DNA of 64,000 nt from Bugula neritina (GCA_964035545.1 OZ037768.1:10744741-10808740); one strand, 5' to 3'. Positions 57,401-64,000 are shown, counted from the first letter of the stretch. A program made the numbers and translations. Notes: a model not told the origin generated them from the letters alone.

Positions 57401-60028
57401 GTCTTGGAACGAAGAAAATTTATTTCACGGTATTCTGCCTAAGAGGATAGTTATAGGTATTGTAAACGCTGGTGCATTCGAAGGCGCGTACAATTTGAAT
57501 CCTTTCAACTTTCAGCACAAACATTTAAAATATACAAACCTAGTCGTTGACGGGAAACAAGTACCTCAGAAGGCATTGGTTTCAGACTACACAAATCATA
57601 ATACTCTAAGAAACTATTTTACGCTCTTGGAATCAACGGGAAAGGTGTTCAACAATGGCGGAATAGATATAGATAGAGAGGAATACGAGAAAGGTTACAG
57701 TCTAATGGCCTTTGATTTAACTCCTGACCTAGATTTGAGCACTTGCTTTCATTTGATGAAGCGAGGAACAATAAGATTAGAGCTAAAGTTTTCTCAGGCT
57801 CTTGACACACCCGTTAATGTGATTGTCTACTCCGAATTTGACTCTGGTATAAAAATTGATAAGAATAGAGCGGTACTTACAAATTTCTACGCGTGATGAA
57901 TTCTAAAGAAATATATTCCATTCTTGAGAACGATGAGTGGGTGAAAAAGATGAACTTCATCGGTGTATTTCCAATCGATAGAATACCTAGTAGTAGTTTG
58001 ACGGATTATCCTTGCTGTGGAGTTGTAAACACTAAACCTCACAATCATCCGGGAGAGCACTGGGTGATGTTTCTAAAGACAGAAAATAACACAGGAGTTT
58101 ATTTCGACTCTTTTGGAAGTGGTCTTTACAACATGCCAGAGGTTGCGGCTATATTTGATTCAGTAGACTCTTGGCAATTTAGTAGCACTCAGCTACAATC
58201 TGTATTTTCTACAGTTTGCGGACAATACTGTATTTTTGTGTTAACGCATTTAGCCAGAGGTTTCTCACTAGAACACATTATATCTTTAATAAATGATTGT
58301 TGTGATACATACGCGAATGATGCTTTTATATTTAATTACATTAATCAAAAATATAGTAATTTTTTAAATAAAGAACTAGAAATTGTAGACTTACCTTTTA
58401 TTTTTGAACAAGCTTCTTATCCTGTTAAAATTTAAAGCTGTAATATTCTATTATGACATTTTTTCAAGAAAATAAACTCATGGTGAAAAGAAATCTCTTT
58501 CTGGTTATTGAATATTATACGGAGTGTAGAATTTACCAAAGTGACAACAGTGATATAACGAGGGTAACTAATCATAGATCAATGTTTTAGTACGTGAGAT
58601 TCTGACTACGTAGTTAGTTAAAAGGTGTATTCACCGTAAGCTAAATTTAATAGCTACCACCTGTCAACTTTAAGGCTTACAATGCTAATTCATCAATAAC
58701 AAATACAATGCTCACATAGTTAACGAGATGCTAATTTCCATAGCCATAGAGTCTACACTATGTTGACAAATTGGCCGATACGAGATGCTTACTTCCATAG
58801 CCGTAGAGGCGCTTATTATACTACTGATTGGATATAAGCAGCTAGTTTATTGGTAAACACTGATAAAATTTTAACATTATGAAGATTGCCAGGGAATTAT
58901 TGTCACTGTTATATGTTTGCTAAGACCAGGCCAAAATCTACATAAAAATTAGTGCTTACCACCAAGGATGTTAAGATGGAAATTAGCTGTTAAAAAGTAG
59001 TGAAATATAAATAATTACTTTGTGCCTTTTATTTAATTTAATTTTTGCTTCATAAATTTTTGGCTTACATACAACTTTTTCTTTTCAGAATTTCAAACTT
59101 TCTGTTCTGAATACTTGTTGAGCTGCGACTAAATATTTAATAATGAAAATAATAGCAAAACTGACTAATTAGTTGAAATGTTTGTTACCTGTTCACTACT
59201 CATACCTAGTAGTCACTGTCATGCTGTTTCTGATAACTTAGGCTACCAGAAACAGGGGTTTATGCAATGCCTGCTTTATATGCTACCTAACACTAAATAT
59301 TGAGTGACTTTCGTAATACTGCTATTGCACCCTTGTGTTACGTCACAGTAGCAATCCTCCTTAAAAAGAGATGCTATATCTAGGCTAAAATATTTTGATA
59401 ACTTCACCAAAGCAAAAATACCAATTCTAAATTTTCCAAAATACATTTCATAGCCAAACCAAATGCTAGACTTAATCCATACTATATAACATAATAAAGG
59501 CTACAAACATAAATCAGAGCATTTAATAATTTCACAGAAGTAACATTGCAAAATCTAAATTTGTCTAAAACCAATGCTTAGAGATATCCAAACCTCACAC
59601 CTAATTCACACTGTAAGTATAAGAGAATGGAAGCTACAAGTATGAATAATCTTAAGCATCAATAACTACACTACACATTCAATTTTAGTCAATTTAAACA
59701 CTTAAACTGAGTATGTACTCAAAATTTGTAGGACAAAAGTGGTTGGCAGAATGTAGGAATTGTAAAGAAACTTAGATAAAATATATTTAATATAGCTCGT
59801 TGTATGGTTGTATGTGAATGAAAGACAAATCTTCACCTTATAATGGGTGCACCATTGGATGACTTTCTTTAGTATGGCAGCATCTACATTAGGCAAGATT
59901 ATGGGGTCCTCATACTCGTCAACTCCAAGAAGTTCAAACATGTCTCGTAGAAAGATAGACTGCTTCATTATCTCTCTTTCTACTTTGAATACTTCCCCAT
60001 CACAGCTTTCCAAGGCAATGATCGACAT
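42444..60028 (-). CDS. SKP1: SKP1-like SCF adaptor paralogue A, intron 1 hosts a Polinton
   Basis: Exon 1 is 60028-59837 ([17 protein letters not shown], then [20 protein letters not shown]), exon 2 is 43085-42945 ([23 protein letters not shown]), and exon 3 is 42617-42444 ([20 protein letters not shown], then [17 protein letters not shown]). The phase-0 junctions give 168 residues, close to canonical SKP1 (about 163). The C-terminus is read as [14 protein letters not shown] and stop. A possible GT donor inside it (EY|R) would allow another last exon, but none is found. Intron 1 is about 16.75 kb, nearly all of it the Polinton inserted antisense. SKP1 links F-box proteins to CUL1. Exon 1 could instead be a separate orphan copy, but order, strand and phase all fit one gene. 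Confidence 0.72.
43197..43377 (+). repeat. Polinton left terminal inverted repeat
   Basis: About 181 bp beginning GTAGTATAATAAGCGCCTCT and ending in ACACCTTTTAA. It pairs with the right end with only a few mismatches, apart from an extra segment on the right. Confidence 0.92.
43508..43515 (+). promoter_or_regulatory. TATA box upstream of first Polinton gene
   Basis: TATAAAAC lies 60-68 bp before the ATG of the first open frame, a position fitting a pol II core promoter. Confidence 0.5.
43576..44091 (+). CDS. Polinton membrane protein of unknown function
   Basis: 171 residues. An acidic, then basic N-terminal half (about 62 residues) leads to one hydrophobic segment, [20 protein letters not shown] (about residues 66-85), then a polar C-terminal domain with several Cys and N-glycosylation sequons (NGS, NYT, NCT, NMS). 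This layout suggests a type II membrane protein with a glycosylated outer domain. No family is recognised. It is the first gene after the left repeat, a usual place for accessory genes. The start could also be the second Met codon. AATAAA follows at 44121. Confidence 0.6.
   Translation: MMTEVENFPLQNKDPIFNEQDANVAEDELDVARKVVHNRNTLINKVSTRRDNAKNDWSFSELKKKPIAIILVALFLSMNVINIVMSGNGSFSGKMFSTNYTLDRMFNNCTKHFEMTDNLKLAVCNTKVHGDFITIQYFFLNGNMSQSDASSPSKLLTVLTKHILENNYYGM
44121..44126 (+). terminator. Polyadenylation signal of first Polinton gene
   Basis: AATAAA 30 bp past the stop codon, followed by T/G-rich sequence. Confidence 0.45.
44300..44690 (+). repeat. Two diverged direct repeats of about 185 bp in Polinton
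   Basis: Both copies contain a GATGACAC/GGTGACAC block, a AT(G)GGATGGGAAGT-like block, the motif CACCTACGTAAACTGATATAAT (shorter in copy one) and an AACTC..CTATAAT tail. They lie between the first and second genes. A promoter or origin role is possible but unproven. Confidence 0.55.
44727..44736 (+). promoter_or_regulatory. TATA box of second Polinton gene
   Basis: TATATAAAAG lies about 52-61 bp before the start codon at 44788. It matches the TATAAAAGC core repeated in the array upstream of the polymerase gene. Confidence 0.6.
44788..46100 (+). CDS. Spliced Ser/Thr/Lys-rich Polinton protein, function unknown
   Basis: Three exons, 44788-44912, 45156-45251 and 45416-46100, join in frame (GT/AG) to 301 residues. 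The first exon gives a coiled-coil-like start ([17 protein letters not shown]). A Lys-rich stretch with two candidate nuclear localisation signals ([14 protein letters not shown]) and a Ser/Thr-rich linker follow. The last about 190 residues form a globular domain (from [12 protein letters not shown]) with alternating hydrophobic strands. The family is not recognised. Basic coiled-coil head plus globular domain suggests a nuclear DNA- or protein-binding role (inference). Intron 1 contains a tandem duplication of about 79 bp. The start is the first ATG after a TATA box. Confidence 0.6.
44946..45110 (+). repeat. 79-bp tandem duplication inside an intron of the Polinton
   Basis: Two almost identical copies begin CCACTAACCTGTTAGAATAT and end TTATGCTAACC. 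They lie in intron 1 of the gene starting at 44788. Confidence 0.8.
46210..47250 (+). repeat. Nine-copy TATA-bearing minisatellite upstream of PolB
   Basis: A unit of about 101-129 bp recurs nine times and then breaks off in a partial copy. Each unit carries TCAATATATACTC(G/A)ATGAAAAG, ATTCAATACTA, GCCACTATTAAACACAAAATG and TATAAAAGCGAGTT. TATA cores fall at about 46284, 46385, 46488, 46594 (variant TATAAAAACGAG), 46703, 46812, 46921, 47050 and 47159. No open frame crosses it. It lies between the second gene and the polymerase gene and may be a multi-start promoter or a replication/recombination element. Confidence 0.85.
47459..51859 (+). CDS. Protein-primed family B DNA polymerase with zinc fingers and OTU-like domain
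   Basis: Exons 47459-47599, 47709-50889 and 51039-51859 join in frame to about 1380 residues. The first holds a C2H2 finger ([18 protein letters not shown]) plus CDQCKR. An OTU cysteine-protease-like block follows (DNLCLFRAL near residue 252, with partner His in LEESHFSWI), then a second finger ([10 protein letters not shown]). Exonuclease motifs are [20 protein letters not shown] and NNEDVRHF. Polymerase motif A is YDATSLYL, motif B KLIGNSAYG (across an intron), motif [10 protein letters not shown]. All catalytic Asp residues are present. It copies the linear genome from a terminal protein primer. The true first exon is uncertain. An exon at 47267 (ATG) to 47329, ending before GTATAT, would join in phase, but it is speculative. 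Confidence 0.92.
51941..52339 (+). CDS. Small all-helical Polinton accessory protein
   Basis: 132 residues from the first ATG (preceding in-frame codons would need a TTG start). The composition predicts several amphipathic helices: [19 protein letters not shown] at the start, [17 protein letters not shown] in the middle, and a hydrophobic core, [17 protein letters not shown], towards the C-terminus followed by WNLGIALEK. No family is certain. The spacing R(L/I)xxxFFxxxxxxC...WNxG weakly recalls the BH1/BH2 region of Bcl-2-like regulators. That reading is speculative. The gene lies between the polymerase and ATPase genes, a usual accessory slot. Confidence 0.55.
   Translation: MENLYLLQKNAYNYIWYKLSKMSRQHYVNYCITQTVLDMYNKHQNWSEEEINELVELAEDMYETNGYVQFCKVAKDLTDPNISAIRLETIFFLCVQICKMYIEAGEHFAVKYFIQQIQWNLGIALEKQNNVQ
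52367..52437 (+). repeat. 11-bp tandem repeat (TGCCTAAACNT)
   Basis: About seven units of TTGCCTAAACT, ATGCCTAAACA and ATGCCTGAACT follow the stop of the small helical gene and precede the ATPase gene by about 90 bp. A possible cis element; function unknown. Confidence 0.75.
52527..53177 (+). pseudogene. FtsK/A32-like genome-packaging ATPase, interrupted by an in-frame TGA
   Basis: From ATG at 52527 the frame gives 164 residues with Walker A GPSRAGKT, Walker [11 protein letters not shown] and a sensor-like FITQN, then stops at TGA 53019-53021. The same frame continues without a shift for about 51 more codons to TGA 53175-53177. That extension reads [16 protein letters not shown] and later [10 protein letters not shown], the typical end of Polinton packaging ATPases, so the internal stop is a nonsense change in an otherwise intact gene. 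Virus ATPases of this kind pump DNA into the capsid. Possible explanations are a disabled copy, stop-codon readthrough or a sequencing error. Upstream codons to 52452 lack an ATG in good context. Confidence 0.82.
53192..53542 (+). CDS. Conserved small basic Polinton protein
   Basis: 116 residues, basic. The segment [20 protein letters not shown] followed by [17 protein letters not shown] matches a pattern common in Polintons and adintoviruses ([21 protein letters not shown]). The C-terminal about 25 residues are hydrophobic/amphipathic and end RKR. A virion or core-associated role is assumed from its position in the late gene cluster. The stop overlaps the next start (ATGA, 53539-53542), suggesting coupled expression. 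Confidence 0.75.
   Translation: MTARIKKHAKTLSYLAECDKHNCKAIINAAGSELLNCFSDICYNVLKGKVSLSPTEENNLRKYKNILRKIADKKSTLKTKKTLVQKGGFLSALLGPLIGSVLAPLAKGIFSGFRKR
53539..54264 (+). CDS. Conserved Polinton protein of unknown function
   Basis: 241 residues. An N-terminal coiled-coil-prone part (residues 35-90) is followed by a compact domain with [42 protein letters not shown] and VPKLLINQN. The LLNLAV...GW..F...L...NVP..LI pattern recurs in proteins next to Polinton integrases. The Lys/Arg-rich tail overlaps the integrase start by 50 nt in another frame. No enzymatic motif is visible. Confidence 0.7.
   Translation: MNSQSARKFLLVDAADLKHNSFVNADVSKNNDYQQVERNKPLITKELFAVDKLMSEILNDNTLSENEKVTAYNNALTNYQELKTTTYKKISSTRLPTLSKNSEPQLKETESLTSYNPLLAIPQRFKTKASQLWDILKKDGKVSVNDAGQVTINGNQLRGSNLSDLLNLAVNSQLKGKTLEGWKEFRQVLIDYNVPKLLINQNVIEEKSKSRRESSKLSSGEWDPYDGKAKTKKAKSRLQLY
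54215..55342 (+). CDS. Retrovirus-like (rve) integrase with C-terminal chromodomain
   Basis: From ATG 54215 the protein has 375 residues. Earlier in-frame codons overlap the previous gene and lack a good start. A basic N-terminus (RRKRKK) precedes the RNase-H-fold core with DDE triad residues in [19 protein letters not shown] and [27 protein letters not shown] segment and a chromodomain ([19 protein letters not shown]) follow. It inserts the linear DNA into host chromatin, and the chromodomain should guide it to histone marks. All three catalytic acidic residues are intact. The sister relationship to retroviral integrases is well known for Polintons. Confidence 0.93.
   Translation: MARRKRKKQNPDSSYTDKLIRDTYFNISKPAGFGSKAKLYKSLKGKVSKGAIDRWLEKTDSYNLHKPLRKNFPRRKYIVSGINAMWQIDLTDLQQFSSENNGFKYILLSIDTFSRKAYGVPLKTKSGLEVSRAMREIIENENNNTPPEMILSDRGKEFFNPQFKALMKEYNINHFSSNNQEIKASMVERLQRTLKAKLFKYFTHQNSHRYLDILNDLISSYNNSKHSAHNSTPNDVTVNNQEEIWHRLYTDSQSGQTNKLKYNVGDLVRISKYSTVFKKGYLPSWSEEIFTIAKIHTTNPPVYSLADDSGDQLEGTWYEPELQKVNTKSNTYKIESIVGQRTVNGKKQFLVRWAGYPPSFDSYVDKRDVIFNYKN
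55376..56146 (+). CDS. Penton-like (minor) capsid protein, single jelly-roll
   Basis: 256 residues. The N-terminal [20 protein letters not shown] and [17 protein letters not shown], and the C-terminal [20 protein letters not shown], match the penton-like protein of Polintons/adintoviruses. Its single jelly-roll is expected to close the fivefold vertices. The gene lies directly before the pVI-like and hexon-like genes. Its stop overlaps the next start (ATGA, 56143-56146). Confidence 0.82.
   Translation: MRVVLPSNASLKHFPKNSLSVYTVQLPQSLDFTDGSYEIGLSEIQFYKSWFNVKQCSITLKVNEAEETVHLDDGYYKSDKKLIQSINQAINDQCLNLKVKFNFYYNDVNKNFYVIAENVSGCSIDITYSPSLEKILNVQEEKMEIKSMTDGTILVKYNTPIRLHTIFNLMVYTDVAESSIVGDTQAQLLRVVGVEDGHWRLQSTNFNNVQYCKINKTHVSSVSIYIYTDYGERVPFTHGRTVVTVDIRKVKPINLI
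56143..56574 (+). CDS. pVI-like minor virion protein
   Basis: 143 residues. A short N-terminal segment is followed by [20 protein letters not shown] and [15 protein letters not shown], a Gly-punctuated amphipathic region found in the Polinton/adintovirus counterpart of adenovirus protein VI. A strongly basic tail (NKKRKR, KVKRRR) could bind DNA and contains nuclear localisation signals. It sits between penton- and hexon-like genes, as in related elements. Function is inferred by position and pattern. Confidence 0.72.
   Translation: MRIIPFDCDAASNSYRQLYEQSGNGMIPIFSGEKYQTGYGLGSIFGNILKAALPVVKQGVKSLGKTAINTGLNIARDSLSGKPFRESIKDNVNSAAGEVITKGITYVTNRNRNKKRKRQTNRVTSSKSSKVKRRRVTKRDIFS
56586..57896 (+). 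CDS. Major capsid protein, hexon-like double jelly-roll
   Basis: 436 residues, intact. The segments [92 protein letters not shown] and [16 protein letters not shown] follow the order of Polinton major capsid proteins. Trimers of this protein should build the icosahedral shell. It is often left as an uncharacterised hypothetical in invertebrate genomes. The stop overlaps the start of the protease gene by 4 bp. Confidence 0.92.
   Translation: MSFIMEHSCLAGKPELDLFSTLPTQASIEEGYHVEHMPTTSLNDEGPIKFSISGDSNNYLDLSSSYLLLEVKITKADGTDLDAQGDAAPINLLGHTLFQQVEIMLNDVVISNASNLYHYRALIETLLSYSDEAKKSQLSMSLYSKDTPGKMDHIGGDNEGLEARRRITGQSKTVQLIVRPHADIFFQRRFILNGVDMKLKFVRNHNSLVLMAGENSTCKLKILNASFFLRKVKINSGIQLKHIENLDKKLLPAVYPIRRVDMKSFNIALGSLSWNEENLFHGILPKRIVIGIVNAGAFEGAYNLNPFNFQHKHLKYTNLVVDGKQVPQKALVSDYTNHNTLRNYFTLLESTGKVFNNGGIDIDREEYEKGYSLMAFDLTPDLDLSTCFHLMKRGTIRLELKFSQALDTPVNVIVYSEFDSGIKIDKNRAVLTNFYA
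57893..58435 (+). CDS. Adenain-like (Ulp1-fold) maturation cysteine protease
   Basis: 180 residues. Catalytic His is in GEHWVMF (about residue 57), Asp in YFDSFG, Gln in SSTQLQS, and nucleophile Cys in STVCGQYC (about residue 108). Order and spacing match the adenovirus protease family. It should process capsid precursors during virion maturation. The start overlaps the stop of the capsid gene; a second Met follows at once. It is the last gene before the right repeat, with AATAAA 35 bp downstream. Confidence 0.92.
   Translation: MMNSKEIYSILENDEWVKKMNFIGVFPIDRIPSSSLTDYPCCGVVNTKPHNHPGEHWVMFLKTENNTGVYFDSFGSGLYNMPEVAAIFDSVDSWQFSSTQLQSVFSTVCGQYCIFVLTHLARGFSLEHIISLINDCCDTYANDAFIFNYINQKYSNFLNKELEIVDLPFIFEQASYPVKI
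58471..58476 (+). terminator. Polyadenylation signal of the Polinton late cluster
   Basis: AATAAA 36 bp after the protease stop, followed by T-rich sequence (TTTCTGGTTATTG). Confidence 0.5.
58619..58824 (-). repeat. Polinton right terminal inverted repeat
   Basis: Complement of the left repeat, but about 25 bp longer. The segment around 58682-58711 duplicates TACAATGCT on both sides of extra bases, which accounts for the difference. It ends CGCTTATTATACTAC. Confidence 0.92.
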
Positions 60029-61916
60029 CTTTTAACTTAAAGTATTTGAAAGTTTTTATACATCTGAATTTTATACATATATTATGAAGCTCAGGAATGC
60101 CCTACTTCTGTTATTTATATCATGAATATAGCTATATATGAGTTATATATACCTACCGTAGTTGTTTCATTTTTCAAATCTAAATTTTTCAATTTCATAA
60201 AAATTTCGCTAAAGCCAAAATGTTCTAATAAATGATAATATCAAAAGTTCTGCTTAAAATTGAGCGAGTTTTTGTATTCAAAACCACAATTCATATTATA
60301 AAACCACAAAAAGCTGTAGGTGCAGCTTATTTGTAACTTTAAAACAGAATTTATATAAATTATTATTACATTAAATGATTAATACTGTAAAGTGTACTAC
60401 TGTGTTTACTAAGGCTTAAAAATTAAATTTTTATGGAATATATTATAGGTTGTTCCCTAAATGTGCTGCTAATAATAAAAATATTTTCTCAATAATATAA
60501 GCCAAAGACTTTAAAAACACAAAGTAACTACAGCACATACCTCTGGCTACAGTCGACCAGTTTTAAAATGATTTTAACATCAATATGGCAAAAATAAATA
60601 AATAACATAAATAACAACAATATTTACCTTATGAAAAGTGTGCTTGAAATATATTCTACTGAAACAACCTCCACACCAGCTTTTTGTAAACACAATGATA
60701 GGTGGGGGCACTGAAAGTGTCAGTTAAATACAAAGTTTTTAGAATAAAAATGATTGGACCACAACTAGTTAATCTTTTGTAACTGCCATCAGCCATTGTC
60801 AGCCTGCACTGAGTGACCAGGTGTAAGTTTATTGAGTCTAGAGTAATTATCTGTAGCTGTGATGTAACTTTTGATTATTTGGCAAATATTTTAGTCAGGA
60901 AGGCTACCAAATTTTATGAAAACAAACTGTGTTACTATTTATAATTAGATTGATAGTATATAATTAGAGGAAATTAAAGTATTAAAGAATAGATTATAAC
61001 AGGTTTGGAGAAAAGGCATTATTTGCTGGGCAGTTTTAGAACCCTAATTGTATGTTAGCAAGTTAACTTATGCTTTGGGAATTCATGAGTGCTAACTGCT
61101 ATATGAAAAATGACTGTTGTTGCAATAACTTTAGTCTGGTTAAAATTTTCTTTTTGAATGATTTGGTTTAGCTGGCTTTTTTGAGAAATTGAGAATTCTA
61201 AATAAAAATGTCTTTTAGCTGTACCCTAGCCTTATTTTCATCAAGTGTAGTTACTGAGTATAATATATATACATCATCTTGACCTACAGTAAACAGGATG
61301 TTGTTGAAAGCAGCCTCCAGTTGGTTAATTCTATCCACATATATTACTGCATAACAACACATACTTAGCTTCTTTATAGCTGTAAGTGTTTTTGAGTTTC
61401 TTTAATTCAGAAAATAAATGAAACCAGCTTTGTTGCAAATTTTGTCCAATTTTATTTTCAATGAAAGACATTTATAATTAATAGATCAGAACTAAGACCT
61501 TTGACCTGCTTTGCACAGACACGTATTATTGATTAATAAATAAACACATTGATTCTCATATAATACAATAGGGTGATGGTGTCAATTCAGCAACTCATAA
61601 TTGGAGAGATGATAGGGAAGGCTTTACACTACCACACCATTCATTTTCTCTTTCAATCTAAAAGATATACATGTATACAATGTTTATTGTTATCAGTATT
61701 ATGTAAAGCACACACAATTTATTATGTACCCTAATTGCCACAACAACACTACAAATGCTTCATTGTTTTGCAAGGGTCTAGGGAGTGCTCATATTGCTGT
61801 GAAATTGAGCTTTGAAAATAAATTGATACCTAAAATATTAAGTGGATTATAGACTAAAGAAAGCTAAAAGTATATTTAGATAATTGTTATGGTATTAACT
61901 ATGGCATAATGGAATA
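60029..61916. other. Between SKP1 paralogues A and C; one possible thioredoxin-like fragment
   Basis: AT-rich sequence. On the minus strand two short exon-like pieces, 61346-61284 and 60710-60628, would join in phase and give VDRINQLEAAFN, then IIVFTKSWCGGC, a thioredoxin/glutaredoxin-like CxxC context. Both have AG acceptors and GT donors, but no start codon, upstream exon or downstream exon is recognised. It is therefore recorded only as a fragment. Nothing else is seen here. Confidence 0.3.
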
Positions 61917-63317
61917 TTATACCCGATATTCTTCAGCAGGAGTGAAGTCATTTTTGATATTAAAAGTTTTCCTTATCTCCTCAGGAGTTTTCCCTTCAAT
62001 CATATTGGCTACAGTCTTACAACCAATAGTCAATAAACTTTGTATTTCCAAATAGTTGGCTGCCTGCAACAAAGATACCAGTTATTATCTAAACATCTCT
62101 TTGCATCCATTTACATATCTATATTAGGAACAAATACATTTGCATAGCAATCTTTTGGCAAAATCTTTGTTTTTTACGAAATTATTTGATCTTTAATAAA
62201 CCAAGACTCAAAGACTATTACATCTTTTGATATACATGTTACAAAGCACGTAGCCTGCAGTTATTATTGGAATTCATTTCTTAAGAATTTATAGGAATCT
62301 GGTAAATAGTAACTAAATTGAAAAAGACGGATACTGTATACCCCAGCTCAAGCTTAACTTTGCAGAGTGGCCCTGACTGCTGAAATATTTCATTTCAGTA
62401 ACTCTGTTTCAATAGTTTTCACACTCCTGAACTCACTATAGAAGGTTCTTACCAAGATCAAATCAAAGAGAGTTCCCTGGTCTAGGTCAAGGAACTGCTT
62501 GTCCCATGAGCTGATATCATCTGTTGTCCTTGATCTGATGTCACACTCTGAAAACTGGTCATCCTAAAGCAAATGAAGGATTGTTTATAACAACTTTTGC
62601 AAGCATGTCATTGGTTGCATTTATACTAACTGAAACTCAGCACTGTTTTCAGGAGAGGTACTATAAAATACAACTTAAGGCTTATAGCCATTTGGTACAG
62701 GGTGCTATGTTAGGTTTATACAAACTATTTTGTAGCATATGTAAATATTTAAGCAAAAAGAGAAAAATATAATGTAGTTCATATGATATTGTATAGGAAA
62801 ATTGGTTTGAGTGATTATGCTAGAACACAGTGGTGGATAAAGATAGCAAATTAGGCAAAAAACATCTTTTTGTTGTTTACATCTAATTAATATTTACAAC
62901 TTAATATGCAATTTAAACTATATTATACAGCAGTAATAATGCTTTCTGGTGCAGATAAAAATGCATTTAAATTTTAGATGTAAAAATATTCTAAATTACA
63001 GAGCTGGATATTTTACGGTTTCAACTTAACTCTTGTTCCACATTGAAAAAAGATACTAAATAAGTGACTAATATAATATATTCAATTATTTACTGAAAGT
63101 AAGATCTGATTTCACTCACCTTGTGATAAGTGCACCATTGAATGACTTTATCTAAAGTAGCAGCATCTACATTAGGCAAGATTAAAGGATCATCATCTCC
63201 GTCATCACCCTCTCCAAGAAGTTCAAACATGTTCTTTAGAAACATAGACTGCTTGAGTATCTCCACATCAACCTCAAACACTTTCCCATCTAAACTCTGT
63301 AACTTTATATTTGACAT
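61917..63317 (-). CDS. SKP1: SKP1-like SCF adaptor paralogue C (best conserved)
   Basis: Exons 63317-63120, 62563-62453 and 62063-61917 join in phase 0 to 151 residues. Segments: [99 protein letters not shown]. These are nearly canonical SKP1. The frame ends AEEYRV then TAA. Canonical SKP1 continues with a KENxWCEEK-like tail, so a further small exon after a GT at 61922-61921 may exist but was not found. It shares intron positions with paralogues A and B, so the three arose by tandem duplication. Confidence 0.85.
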
Positions 63318-64000
63318 CTCTTATAACTTAAGTAGAAAAACTAAAACTTTGAAATAATCGTTTTACCCACTGCAACTTTTGGCTGAATAAAAGCAAGTAA
63401 AATATTAAATTCAAAGCTCAGCGCAATCTCTGGCTGTTTAGCTTTTAGTATTTATTGCATTCAAATAGCTGGGTAAATACATAAACTAATCTTGCACTAT
63501 TCTGCACTGCAGGCGCTTGATTATAGCAAAACATCAAAAATATTTAAATTTTGAGGTTACAAATTAGTACAATCAGATCTAGCGAAGCTGTCTTATATTC
63601 ATAATATAATAATATATTCATAAAAACTCTTGAAAAATGGTTGGTTTGAAAACCTGGCTGCGAAATAATGATATTTACAGCTTCTTGCATTCATTCTTTG
63701 GAAACTTGGGAAAAGTTGCAACTCCAGTACAGAAAATTGATTGGTAGTGTATAAATAAGTTGAGATATTTTTAGACCTGATGGCATGACTACATTTAGAA
63801 AGCATTTCAGAATTGATGCTCTGGTCAGGTTAAATGTTAAATTACTTGATCGTCAGCACCTCCATGAGAAACTTAAAAAGCAAACTCAAATTTTCAGAGA
63901 ATTTAAAAACATAACAGCATCATTGCTCTGGAAATGCCCCTAGAGGGACTTGTGAAAAGCCTCTATTCATCCTAGTATAAATGCCAATTGCAATCTCTTA
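63318..64000. other. 5' flank of SKP1 paralogue C
   Basis: Contains the presumed leftward promoter of paralogue C. No exon or repeat is recognised up to the window edge. Confidence 0.5.

Larger units (their letters stand above)
43197..58824 (+). mobile_element. Full-length Polinton/Maverick (adintovirus-type endogenous DNA virus)
   Basis: The ends GTAGTATAATAAGCG and CGCTTATTATACTAC are inverted, and flanking 8-bp direct repeats TGATTGGA lie at 43189-43196 and 58825-58832. The 15.6-kb interior carries the hallmark Polinton set: protein-primed family B DNA polymerase, retrovirus-like integrase with chromodomain, FtsK/A32-like packaging ATPase, adenain-like protease, and hexon-, penton- and pVI-like virion proteins. 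Four less-known genes complete it. All are on the plus strand. Polintons usually make 6-bp target duplications, so the 8-bp match is either unusual or extended by chance. It occupies an intron of an antisense SKP1-like gene. Nearly all frames are open, which suggests recent insertion; the packaging ATPase carries an internal stop. Confidence 0.95.

Noticed and set aside
53192-58435. Bacterial or phage operon contamination
   Set aside because: Overlapping ATGA genes look operon-like, but the element has spliceosomal introns, a chromodomain, TATA boxes and host-type flanks.

Overview
This is animal nuclear DNA: AT-rich, with many short exons split by canonical GT/AG introns, microsatellites, SINEs and several classes of DNA transposon. 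The gene set (receptor tyrosine phosphatase with Ig and fibronectin domains, class A GPCR, EXD1, SKP1 paralogues, TRIP4/ASC-1) is metazoan. The SINE tail and the complete Polinton point to an invertebrate, perhaps lophotrochozoan, but the species cannot be fixed from this window. All gene models were built by eye from splice signals and reading-frame continuity.

Layout. 1-843 (minus): the first two exons of a TRIP4-like gene that runs off the left edge. 844-4975: AT-rich, with hairpins and no gene seen. 4976-29240 (plus): a 24-exon receptor-type protein tyrosine phosphatase of about 1333 residues (signal peptide, two Ig-like regions, Thr-rich mucin-like insert, three FN3, one TM helix, active D1, catalytically dead D2). 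Its introns hold a foldback transposon with a deleted DDE transposase (about 11.80-15.51 kb), a 152-bp palindrome, a non-autonomous hAT element with a perfect 8-bp target duplication (19165-20822), TA microsatellites and a tRNA-derived SINE; a second SINE follows the gene. 31590-35851 (plus): an orphan class A GPCR with two mutually exclusive last exons. 37892-39152 (plus): an EXD1-like gene whose exonuclease motif I is lost. 39961-63317 (minus): three tandem SKP1 paralogues with the same three-exon design.

The main feature is at 43197-58824, inside intron 1 of the middle SKP1 gene and antisense to it: a full-length Polinton/Maverick (adintovirus-type endogenous DNA virus) of about 15.6 kb. 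It has terminal inverted repeats of about 181 and 206 bp, flanking 8-bp direct repeats (TGATTGGA), and eleven recognisable genes, all on the plus strand. These are a membrane protein, a spliced Ser/Thr/Lys-rich protein, a spliced protein-primed DNA polymerase B with OTU and zinc-finger modules, a small helical protein, an FtsK/A32-type packaging ATPase, two conserved small proteins, an rve integrase with chromodomain, penton, pVI-like and hexon-like virion proteins, and an adenain-like protease. Replication, integration, capsid, maturation and packaging functions are therefore all represented.

The element looks young, because nearly every frame is open. The ATPase, however, carries an in-frame TGA about 50 codons before its natural end. 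A nine-copy array of about 101-129 bp repeats, each with a TATAAAA box, lies just upstream of the polymerase gene and is the least explained structure in the window.
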